Below are positions 25,836 to 34,275 of a DNA stretch of 64,000 bases, piece after piece; the first letter of the stretch is position 1; the number at the start of each line of letters is the position of its first letter. This DNA is from Martelella sp. AD-3 (GTDB taxonomy: Bacteria > Pseudomonadota > Alphaproteobacteria > Rhizobiales > Rhizobiaceae): assembly GCF_001578105.1 (NCBI RefSeq), contig NZ_CP014276.1, positions 124,001-188,000 of the forward strand, in the 5' to 3' direction. The position numbers and the translations under genes are program-made. The notes beneath the pieces are model-generated. The model saw only the letters and a list, made by a program, of their open reading frames with translations. It was not told the DNA's origin and ran no database searches.

Positions 25836-25928
25836 TTTTCCTCTCCCTTTGTGTTCCGATCCCTCTGCCCGCCGGTCACCATCCGCATCGCGAACGCCTC
25901 CGCAACGGCGGCTCGGGAAAATATGCAG

Positions 25929-26035
25929 CTAGAGCGCCGGGCGTCCATTCGGACGCACAAAGAACGCTCTAACCTATTGAATCTAGGCATCGTGCTTTCC
26001 GAAAATCGATTCCGATTTTCGGGCCGATGCGCTAG
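25929..26035 (+). repeat. 107-bp CTAG-bounded double-hairpin repeat, copy C (full length)
   Basis: This full-length copy carries both hairpins and CTAG at each end. The inner end abuts the hydrolase gene at 26032, whose stop codon TAG is part of this CTAG. The linker reads AACCTATTGAATCTAG. It differs from copy A at a handful of positions, so it is an old dispersed family, not a recent duplication. Confidence 0.87.
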
Positions 26036-26682
26036 CGCGCCGCCCCCATGCCAAGGGGCGCTCCCGCAGCAAGATCCCGCAACAGGCTTTGCAGCATGGC
26101 CACTTCCGCATCCGATACTTCATGGCCGCGACCGGGAAAGACGTCCGCGCGCAGCCGACCTTTGCCCGCGCCGATCTCCCTGGCGGCTTCGGCAAAGGCT
26201 TTGACGGGAATCCATGGATCGGCGTCCGAGCCCGTCAGGTAGACCGGCAGATCCGGCGCCAGCCGCCGGGGCCGCTCATCCGTCTCCGCGCCCACCCGGC
26301 AACCGGTGAAGGCCGCGAGCGCCTGCGGGGCGGCAAGCCCCGCAAAGACATATTCCAGAGCAAGACAGGCCCCTTGCGAAAACCCGGCGAGCAGCAAGGG
26401 CAGCGCGCCGAACGCAGCGCGCGCGCCCGCCACATCGGCGGCAAGCTGCTCCAGAGCGGCCGCAAGCGCAGACCGCGTCCCGTCGGTCAGGGGATCGATC
26501 GCCCTCGCATCATACCACGAGCCTGCTTCGGCCCGCGGCAGCACGAAGGCGACCTCCGGCGCTTCAAGGCGGTCCAGGACATGTGCCTTCATTTCCTCGG
26601 GCGATTGCCCCCGGCCATGCACAAACACACAGATCGCCCTGGCCTGTTTTTCCGCCGGCAGATGAAGCGCACCCGAAGCCAT
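26032..26682 (-). CDS. Phospholipase/carboxylesterase-family alpha/beta-hydrolase (MhqD-like)
   Basis: This is a 216-residue cytosolic serine hydrolase. It shows the strand-elbow ICVFVHGRGQSPEEM, nucleophile GFSQGAC, acid GSDADPWIP and the C-terminal catalytic histidine in GRGHEVSD. This is the predicted carboxylesterase family that includes MhqD of Bacillus, where MhqD and the dioxygenase MhqO act together in quinone/hydroquinone detoxification. Here the gene overlaps the VOC dioxygenase stop by a single base (TGATG). The real start is the ATG at 26682; a TTG one codon earlier is also possible. The stop is formed by the CTAG end of repeat copy C, so the natural C-terminus may have been altered. 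Confidence 0.88.
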   Translation of the reverse strand: MASGALHLPAEKQARAICVFVHGRGQSPEEMKAHVLDRLEAPEVAFVLPRAEAGSWYDARAIDPLTDGTRSALAAALEQLAADVAGARAAFGALPLLLAGFSQGACLALEYVFAGLAAPQALAAFTGCRVGAETDERPRRLAPDLPVYLTGSDADPWIPVKAFAEAAREIGAGKGRLRADVFPGRGHEVSDAEVAMLQSLLRDLAAGAPLGMGAAR

Positions 26683-27641
26683 CAAACGAACTCGGCCTCT
26701 TCAAGCCCGGCGCGCAGCTCATCCTCGCGGTCCTTGAACCATGGCGGGAACACAAGCGTCTTGCCGATCTGGCCGGGAGGCTCGTCGCGGGCCCAGCCTT
26801 GCGGCGTCGTCCAGGCCAGTTCGAACAGCGCCCCGCCCGGCGAACGGACATAGCAGGACTTGAAGTAATTGCGGTCCTTCTGCTCGGAAATGTCGGTGAA
26901 GCCGAGACCCTCGATATGGGCGCGCAATTTCAGCTGGTTTTCCTCATCGCCGGTGTTCAGCGCCAGATGATGGATCGTGCCGCCCGACAGCGTCCAGGTG
27001 CCCTGCGGGCTTTCCCGGTCGGTGATGACCTCGACGCGCTGAATGATGCCATTCGCATCGGGCACGCGGTAGACCGTGCCTTCATCCGTGTCCGCCTCCT
27101 TGGTCAAAGGCAGGGCGACGGTCATGAAATCATCCATCGAACTGCGGTCGAAGCAGGCGATCAGGGCGCCGTAAATGCCCTTGATGCCGTGCTCGGCGCT
27201 CACGCCCTGCGCCTCGTTGGCGATCGGCGTGCGGTCGTCGCTGTCGCTCTCCACCAGCTCATGCGGAATGCCGCAGGGATGGGCGAAGACGACGCGATCG
27301 GCGCCGAAACGGGTGATCTTCTCGGCTTTGATGCCGCGCTCGTTCAGCCGGTCCACCCAGAAGTTCGCGGCGCCCTTCGGGATTGCCTGCATGATGGTGC
27401 GCGACTGGTTGGTGCCGCGGCGGCCATAGACGCCCGGCTTGCGGAACGGGAAAGTCGTGATGATGGTCGAGGCATCGCCGTCGGGCGAGCCGTAATAGAG
27501 GTGATAAACCGGAATCACGCCGTCAAACAGCACTGTGCGCTTGACCGAATGAAGCCCCAGCGTCTTGGTGTAAAAATCGAAATCCTCCTGCGCACCATCC
27601 GTCGAAAGCGTCAGATGATGATAGCCGCTGATTTGCGCCAC
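26682..27641 (-). CDS. VOC-superfamily ring-cleaving dioxygenase (MhqO/LinE-like)
   Basis: This is a 319-residue protein of two vicinal-oxygen-chelate modules. The N-terminal module begins ISGYHHLTLSTDGAQEDFDFY with an early HH pair. The C-terminal module carries the metal ligands in TIHHLALNT and ALFELAW. This layout fits glyoxalase-type ring-cleaving dioxygenases such as MhqO and the hydroquinone 1,2-dioxygenase family (LinE/PcpA). They open para-dihydroxy aromatics using Fe(II). It is translationally joined to the downstream esterase. In this island it may open hydroquinone-type intermediates in parallel with the intradiol enzyme. The exact substrate is open. Confidence 0.88.
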   Translation of the reverse strand: MAQISGYHHLTLSTDGAQEDFDFYTKTLGLHSVKRTVLFDGVIPVYHLYYGSPDGDASTIITTFPFRKPGVYGRRGTNQSRTIMQAIPKGAANFWVDRLNERGIKAEKITRFGADRVVFAHPCGIPHELVESDSDDRTPIANEAQGVSAEHGIKGIYGALIACFDRSSMDDFMTVALPLTKEADTDEGTVYRVPDANGIIQRVEVITDRESPQGTWTLSGGTIHHLALNTGDEENQLKLRAHIEGLGFTDISEQKDRNYFKSCYVRSPGGALFELAWTTPQGWARDEPPGQIGKTLVFPPWFKDREDELRAGLEEAEFV

Positions 27642-28101
27642 GATATGATCCTCCCATAAAAATCAAACTGTTCGACCCGCACGAAGCGCATGACCATGCC
27701 CTTGTGCGCGCCCCTTCCGGCGACACCCACGCATGAACATGGGTGGTCCGGCGAAGACGTTATCGGCCTGAAAACGCAGTGCCGCCGAAACTCCTCATCC
27801 GCCTGCAACAGCGCTCCGCTCCCGAATGCCGACGCGAAAAATTCGAGCTGTTGCCTCCCAAGCGTCCCATGAAACACGGGCTTCAGGTGCGGCATGTTCG
27901 GTTCCCGCGCGTCATCGGCTATTGCGCCAATAACCGAATGCTCCTCGCGCATCATACTAGCGCATGGCGGAAGCGCTGATTATGCGATGTTGGGCGGCTT
28001 GCATGACTTTCTGTTATGAAGTTTCGCCGGTCCGGTTTCGGGCCGTCTTGCATTCGAGACCGGGCGGCGCGTTGCGCGCCGCCCGCCGGTTTTCTGATGC
28101 C
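27642..28101. other. 460-bp intergenic stretch with a strong hairpin, no gene
   Basis: Small frames here lack recognisable products. The left end carries the promoter and leader of the VOC dioxygenase. The right end holds the GC-rich hairpin at 28062-28084 behind the hydroxylase. Nothing else is supported. Confidence 0.5.
28062..28084. terminator. GC-rich hairpin after the FAD monooxygenase
   Basis: GGGCGGCGCG and CGCGCCGCCC form a 10-bp stem with a three-base loop (TTG), 17 bases past the stop of the minus-strand monooxygenase. The plus strand continues with GCCGGTTTT. On the minus strand there is no T-run. Confidence 0.55.
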
Positions 28102-29859
28102 CTACCGGGCCAGAATGTGTTTCAGCGCGCGCTGCAGTTCGGCTTCCGGATCATCGGCGCGCGATGTCGCGCGCCAGCAGACATGGTGGTCCGGTCGGAC
28201 CAGAAGGCATCCGCTGTCGCAAATCTCCGCCAGTCTCGCCCACTCGCCACTGTGGTCGACATATTCCCGTCGCGGCCCGATCACATGCGTAACGATCTCG
28301 ATGCCGAGCGTATCCGCCACCCGGACCGCCGCCTCGACCCAGGCCTCGCCGCCCAGTCCGGTCAAAAGGGTAAACCTGCCATGGCCGCACAGATCCAGCG
28401 TCGAGACCTCGGCTCCGTTGTCATGACGGTATAGCCACACATGCGGCAGGCGCGCCCCCGGCCAGGTCGTCGGCTGGTAATGGAGATCGGCATCCAGCTG
28501 GAAAGCCGGCTCGATCTGTCCATCCGTTACCACGGCGTCAGAACTGTAGCGCTGGTTCATCTCGACCCCGTGCGCGTCGAACTCGTATTTCTTGAAGGCG
28601 ATCGCCTTGCGGATTGCCTCGCGCTGGGCCTCGGCCTCGGGAGTGCCGTCGGTGCGCGCCTCGAGGTTCTTCTGCATCTGCTCGGGGTCCACCCCTTCGG
28701 CCATGCCGAGGGCTGCGAAGATCGGGCCGGTTTCGGCGATCGACTGGTTTGCCCGGGTGACGATCTGCTTGGCGACGGGCGCCCGCTCGGCGTCGTAGCT
28801 GTCGAGCAGATGCTCGCCCGCCTGCCCCTTCAGAACCATCGCCAGTTTCCAGGCGAGGTTGAAGGCATCCTGGATCGAGGTGTTGGACCCAAGTCCGTTC
28901 GAGGGCGGGTGGCGGTGAATTGCGTCGCCCATGCAGAACACGCGCCCGCTCGCCGTTTTCGTGGCGTAGAAGTTGTTCACCGTCCACGTGTTGGCCGAGA
29001 GGAGCTCGATCTCAAGATCCGGATCGCCGATCAGCTGCCGGGCAACGCCGGTGGCGAACTCCGGCGTAACCTCGGGCTCGGGACCGTTGATGTCGTAACC
29101 CCAGACGATCAGCCATTCGTTCCATGGCCGCACCATGCGGACCAGACCCATGCCGATGCCGCCGACATCGGCGCCCGGCTGCATCACCCAGTAAAGCACG
29201 GACGGGCGATGGGCGACATATTTCGTCAGATCGGCCTTGAACAGGATGTTCATCGAGCCGCCGACGCCCATCCTGCCCTCGAAGGGCAGGTTTTCATGCT
29301 CCGCGACCAGGGACTTGCCGCCATCCGCGCCGATCAGATATTTCGAGCGGATGGTGAATTCCTTTTGCGTCAGCCGGTCCAGACAGGTTGTGGTGACGCC
29401 GTCGGCGTCCTGCTGGTGGCGCAGGTATTCCGTCGACATCCGCGCCTGGGTTCCGCGCGCGCATGCGGTTTTGAACAGCAGCGGTTCCATGAAGGTCTGC
29501 GGCAGGTCGTTCATCTTCGTGGGCGAAGACATGAGATGCTCGGCCTTGGAGAGCGGGTGATTGCCCCAGGCCTTCATCCGGCCGATTTCCTCGCCGGCAA
29601 GGCTTTCGCAGAAGATATTCTCACCCATCAAGGCCTGGTGGGTGGCGAACAGATAGGCTTCGTCCTCGACCTCGCGACCGAGGTCGCGCAGCACCTCCAT
29701 GGCGCGCTGATTGGTGATATGCGCGCGCGGCGTGTTGGCAAGCCAGCGATAGCGGTTCACCGCCATGTTTTCGATGCCGTAGGTCGAAAGCAAGGCGGCG
29801 GTGGCCGAGCCCGCAGGGCCGGTGCCAATGATCAATACATCGGTGGTGATGTCTGGCAT
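28102..29859 (-). CDS. FAD-dependent phenol-type monooxygenase (TfdB-like)
   Basis: This is a 585-residue class A flavoprotein aromatic hydroxylase of the TfdB/PheA/MhpA family. The dinucleotide-binding motif GTGPAGSATAALLS is near residue 11. Further landmarks are TPRAHITNQRAMEVLRDLG, GADGGKS, and the FAD-ribityl motif GDAIHRHPPSNGLGSNTSIQDAFNLAWKL. These enzymes use NAD(P)H and O2 to ortho-hydroxylate phenols; relatives act on chlorophenols, resorcinol or hydroquinone-type substrates. The gene is 48 bases downstream of maleylacetate reductase on the same strand, which supports hydroxylation to hydroxyquinol. The start at 29859 follows GGAGGAGACCTT. Exact substrate unknown. Confidence 0.92.
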   Translation of the reverse strand: MPDITTDVLIIGTGPAGSATAALLSTYGIENMAVNRYRWLANTPRAHITNQRAMEVLRDLGREVEDEAYLFATHQALMGENIFCESLAGEEIGRMKAWGNHPLSKAEHLMSSPTKMNDLPQTFMEPLLFKTACARGTQARMSTEYLRHQQDADGVTTTCLDRLTQKEFTIRSKYLIGADGGKSLVAEHENLPFEGRMGVGGSMNILFKADLTKYVAHRPSVLYWVMQPGADVGGIGMGLVRMVRPWNEWLIVWGYDINGPEPEVTPEFATGVARQLIGDPDLEIELLSANTWTVNNFYATKTASGRVFCMGDAIHRHPPSNGLGSNTSIQDAFNLAWKLAMVLKGQAGEHLLDSYDAERAPVAKQIVTRANQSIAETGPIFAALGMAEGVDPEQMQKNLEARTDGTPEAEAQREAIRKAIAFKKYEFDAHGVEMNQRYSSDAVVTDGQIEPAFQLDADLHYQPTTWPGARLPHVWLYRHDNGAEVSTLDLCGHGRFTLLTGLGGEAWVEAAVRVADTLGIEIVTHVIGPRREYVDHSGEWARLAEICDSGCLLVRPDHHVCWRATSRADDPEAELQRALKHILAR

Positions 29860-29907
29860 AAGGTCTCCTCCCAAGAACAGAACAAGGCGGACAATGCCGC
29901 CGAAATA

Positions 29908-30981
29908 TTAAAAGGCCGGCATGTCCCCGCTCCAGGCCGCCTGCAGCAGTGCCCGGATCGCGTCCCGTTCAACAGGACGCGGGTTCCAGTAGGCATTGGC
30001 GACAGCCAGTTCCGCCGCCTTGTCGAGATCGGCCTCGCTCATCCCCAGATCGCGCAGGGCCAGAGGGGCGCCGATCTCCCTGGCAAAGCGATAAAGTCCC
30101 CTGCCCGGATTGTCGTCGCCGAAAAGCTCTGCCGCCGGCGCCAGCAGTTCTGGCACGGCGACAGCATTATAGGCCAGGGCATGCGGCAGGATGATCGCAT
30201 GCGTCTCCGCGTGGGGCAGGTTGAAGCTTCCGCCCAGCGTGTGGCAGAGCTTGTGATGCAGCGCCATGCCCACCTGTCCCAGCACCGTGCCGCAAAGCCA
30301 TGCCCCGTAGAGGGTTTCCCCGCGCGAAGCCACATCGGTCGGTGCGGCCAGAACGTTCGGCAGACTGTCGCGGAAGGCGCGCAATCCCTCGACGGCCATC
30401 AGCGAGGAAAGGGGGGAGCGGTCACGCGCGTAGAGCCCTTCGGCAGCGTGCGCCATTGCGTTGAGCGCGGAGGTGACCGTCATCTCGACCGGCAGGGTCG
30501 TGACCAGTTCCGCGTCGTAAAGAATGGTGCCGGGCTGCACCTTCGCATTGGTCTGGGTGGTCTTCAGGCCATTTTCTGTCTGGCCGAGAATGGGCGTCGC
30601 CTCCGATCCGGCATAGGTGGTCGGCACGACGATCTGGGGCAGGCCGGTTCTGAGAGCGATCGCCTTGCCGAGCCCGATCGTTGAGCCGCCGCCGACGGAA
30701 ACGAGCATATCCGCGCCCAGCTCCGCGGCGCGGCTGGCCGCCTCATCCGAGACGTCGACCGGCGTGTGCATCGTCGCATTGGTATAGGCGCCGGCGGCGC
30801 GCGCTCCGCAGTATTCGGCAAAGGCATCGGCCAGGTCCGCCTGCTGGGGCGTCGTCAGGATTAATGCGCGGCGCGCGCCCAGCGTCTCCAGCTCCTCGGC
30901 GAGGCATTTGCGCACGCCGGCGCCGAAACGAACGCGCACGGCCGCGCTGCGCGCGGTGAATTGCTCGCGAAAAAAAGACAA
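29908..30981 (-). CDS. Maleylacetate reductase (iron-containing ADH fold)
   Basis: This ~357-residue protein is of the Fe-ADH/maleylacetate reductase family. It has the NADH-binding strand VSVGGGSTIGLGKAIAL, the segment VPTTYAGSEATPILGQTENG, and the metal-region segment HHKLCHTLGGSFNLPHAETHAIILPH. The family reduces maleylacetate to 3-oxoadipate, the last ring-fission step before beta-ketoadipate catabolism. An in-frame ATG exists at 31017, but an excellent AGGAGGGAGGAG lies between it and a TTG at 30981. The TTG start also gives the usual short N-terminus (SFFREQFTARSAAVRV). I therefore favour 30981. It is divergent from the LysR gene. Confidence 0.9.
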   Translation of the reverse strand: MSFFREQFTARSAAVRVRFGAGVRKCLAEELETLGARRALILTTPQQADLADAFAEYCGARAAGAYTNATMHTPVDVSDEAASRAAELGADMLVSVGGGSTIGLGKAIALRTGLPQIVVPTTYAGSEATPILGQTENGLKTTQTNAKVQPGTILYDAELVTTLPVEMTVTSALNAMAHAAEGLYARDRSPLSSLMAVEGLRAFRDSLPNVLAAPTDVASRGETLYGAWLCGTVLGQVGMALHHKLCHTLGGSFNLPHAETHAIILPHALAYNAVAVPELLAPAAELFGDDNPGRGLYRFAREIGAPLALRDLGMSEADLDKAAELAVANAYWNPRPVERDAIRALLQAAWSGDMPAF

Positions 30982-31034
30982 AGGCTCCTCCCTCCTGTGA
31001 AGACTGGAAATCACCATAGCCTAATCAAACGGAG

Positions 31035-31058
31035 ATATTGATCGGATGATCGGAATAT
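31035..31058. promoter_or_regulatory. Possible LysR-binding region between maleylacetate reductase and lysR
   Basis: The sequence between the two divergent starts has ATATT on the left and AATAT on the right, with two direct GATCGGA copies between them. LysR regulators bind T-N11-A palindromes of this kind. Low confidence. Confidence 0.3.
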
Positions 31059-31074
31059 TATATTGCATTTGGTT

Positions 31075-32025
31075 ATGAAAATAGACAGTGAGCATCTCGA
31101 AATCTTGGCGGCGATCGTCGAAAAGGGCGGCTTGACCGAAGGCGCGGATGAGCTCGGCAAGTCGCAGCCTTCGGTCTCGCGCAGCATGGCCCTGCTCGAG
31201 AAGAGGATCGGAATGCCGCTGTTCGAGCCCGGGCGCAGGCCATTGCGCGCCACCGAACTGGGCGCCAGTCTCGCGCGGCTGGGCAGCCGCATCCGCAGCG
31301 CCAACCAGGAAGCCAGCCTTCTGGTCCGGCGCTTCCGCCAGGGTCTGGCCGGCAGGCTGCGCGTCGGCGGATCGCCGATCTTCACCGACGGCGTCGTGGC
31401 GGTCATGATCGCCGAATTTCAGTCGCGTCATTCGGATGTGTATATCGACCAGTCCTACGGTTACCTGGACAGCCTTTCCGTCGGATTGCGCAATGGCGGT
31501 CTCGATATCGCCATTCTGCCGCTTCATCCGCGGCAGGTGCCTGCGGATATGGATTTTTTGCCGCTGCTTTCGGGCAGGAACGTGGTCGCCTGCCGCGCCG
31601 ACCATCCCCTGACGCGGGTCAAGGGCATCACGCTTGACGCCGTCGCCCGCTATCCTTGGATCGCGCCGCCCGCCAACAGCCCGCTTTACCGCGATCTCGA
31701 ACGGGCGCTGAAATCGATCGGGCAAAAGGATTTCATGATCAATTTCTCCGGCGGAACGCTCGCCTCGATCCAGTCGCTGCTGATGGGATCGGACTCCCTG
31801 ACCATTCTGCCCTATTCCGTGGTTTTCCAAAACCGCCGCACCATCCCTCTGGCCGTGCTGCCGTTGAAAATCGACCATCCCGACCGCCAGCTCGGCGTTC
31901 TGACCATGATCGAAAGACAGAGACCGCCCGCAGCCCGGCAGTTCATCGAATTCCTGCATATCGAGGCCCAGCGCCTGCAGGCCAGTATGGATCATGAGGA
32001 ACAGGTGACCCACCGGCGGCGCTGA
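31075..32025 (+). CDS. LysR-family regulator of the aromatic island
   Basis: This is a 316-residue LysR-type regulator. The N-terminal winged HTH reads LEILAAIVEKGGLTEGADELGKSQPSVSRSMALLEKRIG, and the C-terminal inducer-binding domain spans about residues 95-300. It is the only plus-strand gene inside the 22.6-46 kb catabolic island. It is divergent from maleylacetate reductase and convergent with the tautomerase. The usual arrangement is activation of the divergent operon by a pathway intermediate; this is inference. I take the ATG at 31075 as the start. Confidence 0.9.
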   Translation: MKIDSEHLEILAAIVEKGGLTEGADELGKSQPSVSRSMALLEKRIGMPLFEPGRRPLRATELGASLARLGSRIRSANQEASLLVRRFRQGLAGRLRVGGSPIFTDGVVAVMIAEFQSRHSDVYIDQSYGYLDSLSVGLRNGGLDIAILPLHPRQVPADMDFLPLLSGRNVVACRADHPLTRVKGITLDAVARYPWIAPPANSPLYRDLERALKSIGQKDFMINFSGGTLASIQSLLMGSDSLTILPYSVVFQNRRTIPLAVLPLKIDHPDRQLGVLTMIERQRPPAARQFIEFLHIEAQRLQASMDHEEQVTHRRR

Positions 32026-32035
32026 AGCGCAAAGG

Positions 32036-32368
32036 TCATTTCAGCGCGACATAGGTCTCCGGGTCCAGCATGGAGATGCGCACCGCCACAGGCTGGCCCG
32101 TGGCATTGCCGACCTTTTCGCGAAGCTTTCCGGCAATTTCGGCGACCTTCTCCCGGGTCCGGTCCGGCCGCGCCAACAGATTGAGCTCGACGCTGACCTG
32201 CGGCTGATCGGACAGGCCAAGAACCGGAAGCATGGCCAGATGACAGGCGGCATTGTCGACCGAGAGCAGTGAACACAGCGCTATCCGCAGATCAGGCAGC
32301 AACGCGACCAGGTTCTCCTGTGCCGCGTTGTAGAGCGCCTCGTCGACGAATATTTTGACGTTGGGCAT
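32036..32368 (-). CDS. Tautomerase-superfamily protein with N-terminal proline
   Basis: This is a 110-residue protein beginning MPNVKIFVDEALY. After removal of Met the catalytic Pro-1 of the tautomerase superfamily is exposed. The length and the C-terminal half (VELNLLARPDRTREKVAEI, VAVRISMLDPETYVAL) resemble the CHMI/MIF-type members, which are about twice the size of 4-oxalocrotonate tautomerase. It lies seven bases behind the hydroxyquinol dioxygenase, so it may tautomerise or isomerise a ring-fission product such as 4-hydroxymuconate/maleylacetate. It could instead be a dehalogenase- or decarboxylase-type member. Confidence 0.7.
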   Translation of the reverse strand: MPNVKIFVDEALYNAAQENLVALLPDLRIALCSLLSVDNAACHLAMLPVLGLSDQPQVSVELNLLARPDRTREKVAEIAGKLREKVGNATGQPVAVRISMLDPETYVALK

Positions 32369-32375
32369 TCAGACC

Positions 32376-33212
32376 TCACAATGATACGAGGACGAAGTCG
32401 AACGGAGAGCGCCATTGCGTGGTGCTGCCTTCAACCCTCTCATACGGCGCAATCAGCGATTTCTTGACGCCGAACACCGCGTCGGATTCCAGATATTCGT
32501 CACCGCCGACAAAGGTGTGTGTCACCAGTTTCTGATAGCCCGGCGCGGTGACGAGATAGTGCATATGCGCGGGGCGGTAGGGGTGGCGGCCGAGATGGCC
32601 GAGCATCTGTCCCACCGGCCCGTCGTCAGGGATCGGATAGCTGACCGGCTTGATGCCGACGAAGCTGTAGCGGCCGTCCGCCCCGGTGATGAACCGTCCG
32701 CGATTGTTCCATTTCGGCTGAATGCCCGGCTGCTGAACGTCATAATAGCCCTCGGCATTGTCCGACCAGACGTCCACCGTCGCGCCTTCGATCGGATGGC
32801 CGTCGCGGTCCAGCACCCGGCCCTCGAACAGGCAGCTTTCACCCTTGCCGTCCAGGGAGATATTGTCGCCCATCTGCCGGATCGGCGCCCCGTCGACATG
32901 GAACGGCCCGAAAACGGTGTTCTCGGTCGCGCCTTCGGGACGCCGGTTGTTGATCGCGTCGACCAGCATGGAAACGCCCAGAACGTCCGACAGCAGAATG
33001 AATTCCTGCCGCTCCTGCGAGCACATCTGGCCGGTTTTGGTCAGAAAGGCGATCGCATACTCCCACTCGTCCTGCGTCAGCTGGATTTCCTTGGCAAAGT
33101 CATGAATGTGGCGAACGAGACATGTCATGACTTCGGCAAGACGCGGGTCGGTTTCAGGCCCCATGCGGGCGTTGACCGTGTCGGCTGACGTCGTTTCGTT
33201 GAAATAGCTCAT
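32376..33212 (-). CDS. Hydroxyquinol 1,2-dioxygenase-type intradiol dioxygenase
   Basis: This is a 278-residue intradiol ring-cleavage dioxygenase. The N-terminal helical dimerisation domain reads LAEVMTCLVRHIHDFAKEIQLTQDEWEYAI. The catalytic beta-sandwich carries the Fe(III) ligands: tyrosines at 156/157 (EGYYDVQ) and 192 (SYPIPDDGPVG), and His216 and His218 (RPAHMHYL). The SYPIPDDGPVG form is typical of the hydroxyquinol (benzene-1,2,4-triol) subfamily rather than catechol enzymes. The product would be maleylacetate, for the reductase at 29908. The start at 33212 is fixed by GGAGGAGCAACGC. The gene starts 22 bases after the LIV permease stop, so it is in the same operon. Confidence 0.93.
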   Translation of the reverse strand: MSYFNETTSADTVNARMGPETDPRLAEVMTCLVRHIHDFAKEIQLTQDEWEYAIAFLTKTGQMCSQERQEFILLSDVLGVSMLVDAINNRRPEGATENTVFGPFHVDGAPIRQMGDNISLDGKGESCLFEGRVLDRDGHPIEGATVDVWSDNAEGYYDVQQPGIQPKWNNRGRFITGADGRYSFVGIKPVSYPIPDDGPVGQMLGHLGRHPYRPAHMHYLVTAPGYQKLVTHTFVGGDEYLESDAVFGVKKSLIAPYERVEGSTTQWRSPFDFVLVSL

Positions 33213-33234
33213 GCGTTGCTCCTCCTCGGGCGCA

Positions 33235-34266
33235 TCAGGTTGTTGTGCGTTTATCGGGACCGGGTCCTGGCGGGATGTGTTCAAGCGGCAGCAGGTCGAA
33301 ACCGGTCCGTTGAATCAGGCCGCCCCACAATCCCCTCTTTTCGAACAGCATGATCGCGATGCCGATCACGCCCAGAACGATCAGATAGACCGTGCCGTAG
33401 TCGGAAAGCAGCCTTTGCAGCCCGTAAAAGACCAGCACGCCGACGATCGGGCCAGGCAAGGTGCCGATACCGCCAATGACGACAATGAAAATGACGAAGG
33501 CCGTCCAGTCGATCACGGAAAACGCGGCGTCGGGCGCAATGCGTCCGGTCTGTATGAAGATCAGCGCGCCGCAAAGTCCGGTGCCAAACGCGGTCAACAG
33601 GAAGACCAGCGCCTTGAGGCGCACGGCATCGACGCCGACGGAACGGGCCGCGACGGGATTGTCGCGCATGGCCTGCAGGCCGAGCCCCATGCGCGAGCGC
33701 AGGAACAGCCAGCTGGCGACCAGCATCACCACGACCAGTCCCAGCGCCAGCCAGTAGGTCAGCACATCGACGGCCGCCGCACCCGAAATGTCGAGAACAT
33801 CGCGCAGGAGCTGAACGCCGGGCATATCGCGCGCGGCCCCGCGCGGCAGCGCGGTGCCCGTGCCGCCGCCAAGCGCGCGCCACTGGCCGATGGAAAGCCG
33901 GCCGATTTCGGCAACCGCCCATGTCGCGATGGCGAAATAGGCGCCGTTCAGACGAAACGTGAAGAAGGCGACCGGGACCGACAGCGCCATGGCGACCACG
34001 CCGCCGATCACCGCGCCGGTCAGGGGATCAATCCCCCACAGAATAACGGCTGCGAACATCGAATAGGCGCCGACGCCGACGAAAAGCTGCTGGCCGACGG
34101 AGACGAGGCCGGCAAAGCCGGCAAGCATGTTCCAGTTCAATGCCAGGACCAGCAGGCACAACACCATGAACAGGTCCTGCACCAGCGCGCGCAGGCCGAA
34201 CAGCGGGATGATCGCCATGATGGCGACGAGGATGGCAACGAAGAGGAGTTCCAGGGGTTTTCTCAT
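33235..34266 (-). CDS. LIV-type ABC transporter permease (LivM-like), set 1
   Basis: This 343-residue inner-membrane protein has ~9 hydrophobic helices and the LivM family segments (ALNWNMLAGFAGLVSVGQQLFVGVGAY, FVIFIVVIGGIGTLPGPIVGVLVFYGL). It ends in an unusual proline/threonine-rich tail (IPPGPGPDKRTTT). It pairs with the LivH-like permease at 34276 (9 bases apart) as the two channel-forming subunits, and is followed directly by the hydroxyquinol dioxygenase. LIV-family importers in this context commonly take up aromatic acids rather than branched-chain amino acids. Confidence 0.9.
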   Translation of the reverse strand: MRKPLELLFVAILVAIMAIIPLFGLRALVQDLFMVLCLLVLALNWNMLAGFAGLVSVGQQLFVGVGAYSMFAAVILWGIDPLTGAVIGGVVAMALSVPVAFFTFRLNGAYFAIATWAVAEIGRLSIGQWRALGGGTGTALPRGAARDMPGVQLLRDVLDISGAAAVDVLTYWLALGLVVVMLVASWLFLRSRMGLGLQAMRDNPVAARSVGVDAVRLKALVFLLTAFGTGLCGALIFIQTGRIAPDAAFSVIDWTAFVIFIVVIGGIGTLPGPIVGVLVFYGLQRLLSDYGTVYLIVLGVIGIAIMLFEKRGLWGGLIQRTGFDLLPLEHIPPGPGPDKRTTT

Positions 34267-34275
34267 GGCCGGTCC

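Noticed and set aside
28441..30684. 747-residue plus-strand frame opposite the FAD monooxygenase and maleylacetate reductase
   Set aside because: It spans two real genes on the other strand and shows Arg/Gly/His-rich antisense composition.
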